A stretch of DNA of 64,000 nucleotides. It comes from CAWAND01 sp963807065 (GTDB lineage Bacteria; Chloroflexota; Anaerolineae; Anaerolineales; E44-bin32). How positions within the stretch are numbered: the stretch's first letter is position 1; each line of letters begins with the position of its first letter. The DNA lies in assembly GCA_963807065.1 (NCBI GenBank), contig CAWDZQ010000004.1, forward strand, positions 558,001 through 622,000. The letters run 5' to 3'. This document shows positions 59,270 to 64,000 of the stretch, in pieces. Position numbers and translations under genes: made by a program. The notes beneath the pieces are model-generated. The model was not told the origin of the DNA and made no database searches. It was given only the letters and a program-made list of their open reading frames with translations.

Positions 59270-60475
59270 CTAACCGGAGCTGATCGCCTCCTTCAGGGCT
59301 TCTGCCACCCGTCCCACCTGAGATTGGGTCATGACCCCCGAGAAGGGCAGCGCCAGGCCGCGAGCTCCGAGATCCTCGGTCACCGGGAAGTCGCCTGGCT
59401 GATAGCCAAAGCGCTCCACAAAGTAGGGCTGCAAGTGGATGGGCGGAAAATAGGGTCGGGTGGGGACCCCGGCGTCTTCCAGCCGAGAGGCGATCCGCTC
59501 GCGATCCAATCCGGCGCGCAGACGGATCACGAACACAAACCAACTCATCCGGGTGGTGGTGGCAGCGATTTGGGGCCGCTGCACCGCATCCAAGTCTTCC
59601 AGGGCCTCTTCATACCAGGCGGCCACTTGATCTCGCCTGACCAGCAGATCGTCCAAGCGCTTCACCTGGGCGCGGCCCAGGGCAGCGCTGATCTCGGGCA
59701 GACGATAGTTGTAGCCAAGCACAGAATGGGCGAGCCAGGTGTCTCCCACCGAGCGTCCCTGGTTGCGTAGGGCCCGGAAGGTCTGAGCCCAGTCCTCGCG
59801 GTCCGTGACGATCACACCGCCCTCCCCGGTGGTCAGCTGCTTGTTGGGGTAGAAGGCAAACACGCCAGCGTCCGCCAGCGTCCCCGCCGGCCGATCCCGA
59901 TACGACGCCCCGATCGCCTCGCACGAGTCCTCGATCACCCGCAGATCGTGCTTGGCGCTGATCTCGCCGAGGCCATCAAAATCGGCGGGCTGGCCGAACA
60001 CATCCACCGGGAGAAGCGCTTTGATGTGCCCGCCCGGCGCCACGCCCTTGCGGGGCAGCCAGCGGTCGGCGGCGTCCCCACCGGCGGCCAGGTCTTCGGC
60101 GGCCTGCTGGACCAGTTGCGGGTCCAGATTACCGGTTTCGGGGTCGACGTCAACGAAGACCGGCACCGCTCGTTCGTACAAAAGCACATTGGACGAGGCA
60201 ACGAAAGAGAAGGGCGTCGTCAGCACAAGATCCCCGTCGCTGATGCCGGCAGCGCGCACGCATAGATGCAATCCGGCCGTACCCGAATTGACGGCCACAC
60301 CAAAGCGCGCCCCGACGTAAGCGGCCACCTCGGATTCGAAGGCTTCGGTCTGCGGCCCCATGCTCAATCGGGGGGTCTTCAGCACGGCCGCTACCGCCTG
60401 ACGCTCATCATCGGTGAGGTCCGGCGACGACATCGGCGCTACCGGGTCGGCTCTTTCCCCGCTCACTTCGCTCAT
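59270..60475 (-). CDS. DegT/DnrJ/EryC1/StrS sugar aminotransferase
   Basis: This 401-residue PLP enzyme should add an amino group to a nucleotide keto-sugar. K212 in FYPNKQLTTGEGG is the Schiff-base lysine, SGTAGLHLCVRA binds the cofactor phosphate, and GYNYRLPEISAALG with HLQPYF near the end are family marks. It is the last gene of the minus-strand operon; its ATG overlaps the stop of the lipoyl/acyltransferase gene (ATGA). Together with a NeuD/PglD-type acyltransferase this makes an N-acylated amino sugar, as in bacillosamine or similar surface sugars. The nucleotide sugar donor enzymes are not in the window. Confidence 0.93.
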   Translation of the reverse strand: MSEVSGERADPVAPMSSPDLTDDERQAVAAVLKTPRLSMGPQTEAFESEVAAYVGARFGVAVNSGTAGLHLCVRAAGISDGDLVLTTPFSFVASSNVLLYERAVPVFVDVDPETGNLDPQLVQQAAEDLAAGGDAADRWLPRKGVAPGGHIKALLPVDVFGQPADFDGLGEISAKHDLRVIEDSCEAIGASYRDRPAGTLADAGVFAFYPNKQLTTGEGGVIVTDREDWAQTFRALRNQGRSVGDTWLAHSVLGYNYRLPEISAALGRAQVKRLDDLLVRRDQVAAWYEEALEDLDAVQRPQIAATTTRMSWFVFVIRLRAGLDRERIASRLEDAGVPTRPYFPPIHLQPYFVERFGYQPGDFPVTEDLGARGLALPFSGVMTQSQVGRVAEALKEAISSG

Positions 60476-61572
60476 TCGGACTCTCTTGGTGGCCAGATGG
60501 ACCCGGCCCGTACGACGGCGCCTTCCGGCACGTCACGCTTCACAGTAGCTCCGTTGCCGATAAGCGCGTCTTGGCCGACGCGAACTTCCAGATTGATTGT
60601 GACCCCCATGCCCACCAAACACCGATCGCCAATCTCGACCCCACCCGCGATCAGCGCGCCAGGAGCGAGGTTGACATAGCTTCCCACCTGGCAATCGTGG
60701 GAAACGACGGCCGCCGTATTGACGATCGAACCGTAGCCCACGTGCGTTTCACTGCCCACATAGGCTCGAGGCATAACCTGCACGGCGTCCGACAGGTGCG
60801 CGCTCGGTTCGATCACCGAACTGGGATGGATCACCGTGGGACACTGAAAGCCGGATTGGTGCAGTCTGCGGAACACCTCCACCCGGCTCACAACGTTGCC
60901 CACGCCCCCCACGGCGTTGACGGCCTGCTGCACGCCTCTCGCCGCCAGGTCACCGAGCAGGTCGCCGCCGCCTAACACGGACAGGCCCATCACGTCCGTC
61001 CCGGGGTTCAGGTTGTCGTCGATGACTCCCACCAGTTCAAAATGACCCGCGGCCCGAATCAGATCGATAAGCGACTTCCCATGGCCGCCGCCGCCATAGA
61101 TCACAAGCGCGGTGCGGTCATACCCACCTTCCGGGGCGGCCGGCAGATCCTGTTGGACCTGACTCAGCCGGCGAACATCAGCCTCGGTGATCAAGGGTCC
61201 GTGCTGGAAGGTTTCCAGGTCGAGTCCCAATCCCAGCGCCAGGCGTTTGGCTGGCTGCGTGATCCTCACCCCGGGAGGCGCCGATACTTCCTGGGCAGCG
61301 GCGTGGTCTTCGGATGGCGTCCATTCAGGGCTGGGGGCGATCCAGCACAGGCGGTCACCTGCCCGCAGCCGGTCCCCCACGGCCGCCTCCAGGGACACGA
61401 TATAGCCGGCTGAGCCCGCCTCGAGGTCGACGGCCGATTTGGTGGTTTCCAGAGTGCACAGGACCTGGCCGGAGTCTACCCTTTGGCCTGGCTGGACATG
61501 CAGTTGAACCACGCGCGCATCCGGCTCATTGGTGTTCAGCAAAGGCACGAGGACCGCAAAGTCGTCAGGCAT
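60472..61572 (-). CDS. Fusion: lipoyl domain + E3-binding domain + NeuD/PglD-type hexapeptide acyltransferase
   Basis: The 366-residue protein has three parts. Residues ~3-79 form a lipoyl domain with the modified lysine K45 in TLETTKSAVDLEA. Residues ~103-137 form a peripheral subunit-binding domain (ITQPAKRLALGLGLDLETF, then ITEADVRRL), the region that holds E3 or E1 in 2-oxoacid dehydrogenases. Residues ~153-366 form a PglD_N Rossmann-like domain (ALVIYGGGGHGKSLIDLI) followed by left-handed beta-helix repeats with the acyltransferase His292 (AAVVSHDCQVG). The normal E2 catalytic domain (HxxxDG) is absent. Immediate neighbours encode E1 alpha/beta and a sugar aminotransferase. The inferred role is moving an acyl group from acyl-lipoamide to an amino sugar. 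Confidence 0.88.
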   Translation of the reverse strand: MPDDFAVLVPLLNTNEPDARVVQLHVQPGQRVDSGQVLCTLETTKSAVDLEAGSAGYIVSLEAAVGDRLRAGDRLCWIAPSPEWTPSEDHAAAQEVSAPPGVRITQPAKRLALGLGLDLETFQHGPLITEADVRRLSQVQQDLPAAPEGGYDRTALVIYGGGGHGKSLIDLIRAAGHFELVGVIDDNLNPGTDVMGLSVLGGGDLLGDLAARGVQQAVNAVGGVGNVVSRVEVFRRLHQSGFQCPTVIHPSSVIEPSAHLSDAVQVMPRAYVGSETHVGYGSIVNTAAVVSHDCQVGSYVNLAPGALIAGGVEIGDRCLVGMGVTINLEVRVGQDALIGNGATVKRDVPEGAVVRAGSIWPPRESE

Positions 61573-61626
61573 CCCACCTCCCGTTACGAAGTTCCGCCGC
61601 CCATCTCGACGTTGCGCCGTCTTTCT

Positions 61627-62637
61627 TCACGACGCTCGTCCCTTGCCGGACAGCTCGAGGGCCGCCGTCACCAGATCCTCCGTTTGCGGCAGCATCGCCG
61701 TCTCCAAGGGTCCTGCGGCCGGAACAGGCATCTCGCGGGCTGCCACGCGGCGAAGCCGAAGAGCTCCTGGGGTGGCTTCAAGGCACCTGGCGGCGACTTC
61801 AGCGCCCCAGCCCAAGCTCAGTGTACCTTCTTCGGCTGTGATGAGCCTGTGGGTCGTCTCCAGGCATTCAAGCAAGGGAGACAGATCGACCGGGCTCAAC
61901 CTCGTGAACACGACCACCTCGGCGAAGACTTCGTGTTCATAGGCAAGGGTAAGCAATGCCTGCCTTGCCAGCTCGGCCATATACCCATAAGTCGCCAGCG
62001 TCACTTCCGGGGCGGGGGCCCCGCTCACCGACATACGATAGGCTGAGTAGCCGGCGCCCAGGCGCTCTATCGTGAGGTCGGTCTCTTTCCCCAAAGGCAG
62101 CACGTCTTGAGCGTAGAGCATTTTGTGCTCGACGAGCAGCACCGGATCCTGATCTTCGAGCACCGCATGCTTCAAGACGCTCCCGGGGTCATCCAGAGCC
62201 GAGATCGCCGCCACCGTCAATCCAGGGGCGCCTAGCAGGTGCTTTTCAAGCGATTGGCTGTGAGTTGGCCCGTACCCCCGGCGCCCGCCCATAGGCGTGC
62301 GGACCACCAGCGGCACCCGAACCTGGTCGTTGGTCATCCAGCGCAGTTTGGCGGCGTGATTGACCAGTTGATCGGCCGCCAGGAGTAGGAAGTCACCGAA
62401 CATGATCTCAACCACCGGTCGAAGACCCCGCAGGGCCATCCCCGTGCCGAGCCCAACGATGCCTGCCTCGGAAACTGGTGTGGTGATGACCCTGTCCGGA
62501 AAGGCGGTTGACAGGCCCCGGGCCACCTTGAAGGCGCCGCCGTACGGGTCAAGCACGTCTTCTCCGAGGAAGAAGACATCCTCGTGCTCCTGGAGGCAGT
62601 CGCGGAGCGCCCCGTTCAGCGCCTGAAGGACATTCAT
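61627..62637 (-). CDS. 2-oxoacid dehydrogenase E1 component, beta subunit
   Basis: This 336-residue subunit pairs with E1 alpha to decarboxylate a 2-oxoacid with thiamine diphosphate and pass the acyl group to a lipoyl arm. Motifs: FLGEDVLDPYGGAFKVARGL (~23-42), TTPVSEAGIVGLGTGMALRG (~52-71), FGDFLLLAADQLVNHAAK and the C-terminal transketolase domain (EVVVFTRLSPVD, ending VPAAGPLETAMLPQ). Its start overlaps the alpha gene's stop by 4 bases, and the lipoyl/acyltransferase gene follows 54 bases later. The substrate (pyruvate, branched-chain or other) cannot be read. Confidence 0.93.
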   Translation of the reverse strand: MNVLQALNGALRDCLQEHEDVFFLGEDVLDPYGGAFKVARGLSTAFPDRVITTPVSEAGIVGLGTGMALRGLRPVVEIMFGDFLLLAADQLVNHAAKLRWMTNDQVRVPLVVRTPMGGRRGYGPTHSQSLEKHLLGAPGLTVAAISALDDPGSVLKHAVLEDQDPVLLVEHKMLYAQDVLPLGKETDLTIERLGAGYSAYRMSVSGAPAPEVTLATYGYMAELARQALLTLAYEHEVFAEVVVFTRLSPVDLSPLLECLETTHRLITAEEGTLSLGWGAEVAARCLEATPGALRLRRVAAREMPVPAAGPLETAMLPQTEDLVTAALELSGKGRAS

Positions 62638-63545
62638 AACGCGTTGCCAGCCCCAACCGCCAGCCGTGTGGGGTCCGCCGGCGGGTCGCCCTTCGCCCGC
62701 TCAAAGGCGGCCGCGACCTCAGCCCCCACCTGATCGCCAATTGACGTCACGATATCCGCCGGAAGCCGGCTGGCGGCCAGCCCGATCGGATCGTTCTCGC
62801 GGTAATGGGCGATTTCGGCCGGGTCCCGGGTGTCGTCTCCCTTGGAATGGGGCGCAAAGCGGTAGGTATCGATCACCAGGGCGCGTGGCCCGCCTGATCG
62901 TCGAACCTGCTCCAACAGGGGGCCAGCCACTTCATAGATTCTGAGTACATCGGTGGTGTCCTCGTGCACCACAGGGATGCCAAAGGCTTCAAAGCGGCCG
63001 CTGATCGAGCCAGCAAGGTGACGTGCAATTGGGGTGCTCTGTGCGTAGCGGTTGTTCTCCAGCACCACCAGCAAGGGGAGCGACCACAGGGCGCACATAT
63101 TGAGGGACTCGTAAACCGCCCCCTCACCCAGTGATCCATCCCCGATGAAGGCGATCACGGCCTGACCAGAGCCCCTCTCCGCCAATGCCATTCCAGAAGC
63201 CAGCGGCATGGTGCCTCCCAGGATGCCATTGGCATAGAAATCGCGCCACTGGATGTGCTGGCTCCCCCCGCGGCCGCCGCAGACGCCAGTCTGGCGCCCC
63301 ATCAGTTCGGCCGCCAAGGCGTGCATGGAGCCTCCGTAGGCGAGAAAATGCCCGTGGCAGCGATGATTGCTGACCACCACGTCGCCAGGGGCGAGGTGTT
63401 CCAACACGCCCACTGCGTCGGCTTCCTGGCCAATGTAGGTATGGGTCGTGCCGTAGAACACGCCCTTGGGAAACCAGGCCAAGACCTGCTCCTCGAATAG
63501 GCGAATGCGCAGCATGACCCGGTAGAAATGGTCTAGGGTTGGCAT
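62634..63545 (-). CDS. 2-oxoacid dehydrogenase E1 component, alpha subunit
   Basis: This 303-residue subunit binds thiamine diphosphate: the motif is GDGSLGEGAVYESLNMCALW ... ENNRYA (~140-167). Further marks are FPKGVFYGTTHTYIGQEADA (~25-44), CGGRGGSQHI (~90) and the phosphorylation-loop-like region RFAPHSKGDDTR (~227-238). It is at the short end for the family but complete. ATG 63545 has AGGTG 9 bases upstream; GTG 63557 is an alternative. It heads the four-gene operon. No E3 (dihydrolipoyl dehydrogenase) or normal E2 gene is in the window. Confidence 0.93.
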   Translation of the reverse strand: MPTLDHFYRVMLRIRLFEEQVLAWFPKGVFYGTTHTYIGQEADAVGVLEHLAPGDVVVSNHRCHGHFLAYGGSMHALAAELMGRQTGVCGGRGGSQHIQWRDFYANGILGGTMPLASGMALAERGSGQAVIAFIGDGSLGEGAVYESLNMCALWSLPLLVVLENNRYAQSTPIARHLAGSISGRFEAFGIPVVHEDTTDVLRIYEVAGPLLEQVRRSGGPRALVIDTYRFAPHSKGDDTRDPAEIAHYRENDPIGLAASRLPADIVTSIGDQVGAEVAAAFERAKGDPPADPTRLAVGAGNAL

Positions 63546-63623
63546 CGTGTAGGGCACCTACAGCCAGGGGGCGAAGGCGGCAAACTCGTCGTCGGCCATC
63601 ATACCACCTGGAGAATCAAACAA

Positions 63624-63646
63624 GCCGCCCACGGGATGTGGGCGGC
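63624..63646 (-). terminator. Intrinsic terminator after the 60-residue protein gene
   Basis: A nine-base-pair stem (GCCGCCCAC / GTGGGCGGC) with a five-base loop is followed on the minus strand by TTGTTTGATT. It separates the 60-residue gene from the E1 alpha operon, so the operon needs its own promoter in the ~75 bases before 63545; I see no clear one. Confidence 0.75.
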
Positions 63647-63667
63647 CTGAAGCTCATCGTTGTTGAG

Positions 63668-63850
63668 CTACATATTCTGCTTGGCGAAATCGGCGCTCAC
63701 AATTCGCCAGGCTTCGTGGCTCGCGTTCGGCGCCTTGGACACGGCGAAATAGCGCTTGGTGCCTTTGGCTTCCCTGACCTCAATACGCCATTCAGACGAT
63801 TTGAACTTGGTGCGGGTCTTCACGTCATAAAACTCGAGTTCGCTCTTCAT
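63668..63850 (-). CDS. Small basic conserved-looking protein of unknown function
   Basis: The 60-residue protein (starts MKSELEFYDVKTRTKFKSSE, ends WRIVSADFAKQNM) is Lys/Arg-rich with alternating strands, like small nucleic-acid-binding or chromatin-type proteins. I have the impression of similar short proteins in other bacteria and archaea but cannot name a family. AAGGAGG lies five bases before the ATG, and an intrinsic terminator follows 21 bases after the stop, so it is almost certainly expressed as its own unit. Confidence 0.8.
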   Translation of the reverse strand: MKSELEFYDVKTRTKFKSSEWRIEVREAKGTKRYFAVSKAPNASHEAWRIVSADFAKQNM

Positions 63851-63865
63851 GGGGCCCTCCTTGCG

Positions 63866-63979
63866 CTAAACCCTGTGGTCGCAGCCGTCACAATGATGGT
63901 ACACGGCGTTTGAAAAATGCACAACCTCCTCCTCCGGCTTGATTCTCAATAGGCTTGCCTCCTGTCGGCACGTTCTCAC
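63866..63979 (-). CDS. Possible 37-residue Cys/His-rich ORF upstream of the 60-residue gene
   Basis: A GTG-started frame ends HFSNAVYHHCDGCDHRV, with HHCDGCDH resembling a small metal-binding knuckle. A shorter reading begins at GTG 63922, directly after a GGAGGAGGAGG stretch that may be a ribosome site or Glu codons. It ends 15 bases before the next gene's start. No family is recognised; it may be a leader ORF or chance. Confidence 0.3.
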   Translation of the reverse strand: MRTCRQEASLLRIKPEEEVVHFSNAVYHHCDGCDHRV

Positions 63980-64000
63980 CTACCCGCCGTCCCGCACGTC

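Noticed and set aside
1..64000. CRISPR arrays, insertion sequences, integrases, rRNA and tRNA genes
   Set aside because: I looked for regular repeats, transposase motifs and cloverleaf-type sequences and saw none; a tRNA scan would be needed to exclude a missed tRNA.

Overview
The window is high-GC chromosomal DNA from what looks like a Chloroflexota (Anaerolineae-like) bacterium. This placement is an inference. It rests on the many GAF-domain sensor kinases, the Thr-Pro rich (TPTPT) linkers in exported proteins, the SHOCT-like/DUF2089/DUF4097 families, the BMP-type ABC importer, RNase J, and the lack of outer-membrane genes. I saw no rRNA, tRNA, CRISPR array, transposase or phage module.

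Layout. 1-9 kb: a frameshifted membrane GAF histidine kinase, aconitase A, an XRE regulator and a PAS-GAF-GGDEF diguanylate cyclase. 9-15 kb: a class V aminotransferase, a LysM surface protein divergent from mutM, a Ser/Thr kinase, and an ArsR regulator with a previously hidden 14-residue cysteine-rich peptide gene. 15-19 kb: an ECF transporter S component, a C39-like peptidase and MurJ. 19-25 kb: a complete BMP lipoprotein/ABC/two-permease importer. 25-33 kb: FtsK, a cNMP/PH membrane protein, def, recF, rsmG, an asparaginase and a degenerate metallo-beta-lactamase. 33-38 kb: a second frameshifted GAF/PAS histidine kinase and an unrecognised NAD-binding protein. 37.5-43 kb: an envelope-stress-like cluster with four SHOCT-like proteins, an MFS exporter and a GNAT enzyme. 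43-50 kb: a second class V aminotransferase, two integral-membrane glycosyltransferases, a CPBP protease, an RNA methyltransferase, inositol monophosphatase and surE. 50-55.4 kb: a probable vitamin B12 uptake operon under a cobalamin riboswitch with a terminator. 55.4-59.2 kb: a cold-shock protein, RNase J, a lipoprotein PPIase and a PT-rich membrane protein. 59.2-63.6 kb: a four-gene operon with E1 alpha, E1 beta, a lipoyl/E3-binding/hexapeptide-acyltransferase fusion and a DegT aminotransferase.

The most novel candidate is that last operon. Its E2-like protein keeps the lipoyl and E3-binding domains, but a NeuD/PglD-type sugar acyltransferase replaces the usual E2 catalytic core. This suggests acyl groups made by a 2-oxoacid dehydrogenase are passed straight to an amino sugar made by the DegT enzyme. 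Other notable items are the ArsR-linked micro-metallopeptide, the riboswitch-controlled transcobalamin-like protein, a recurring TTGTGA-N6-TCACAA operator, and several promoters whose -10 box lies 6-10 nt from the start codon (leaderless mRNAs). Three genes carry single-base frameshifts that could be real or assembly errors.
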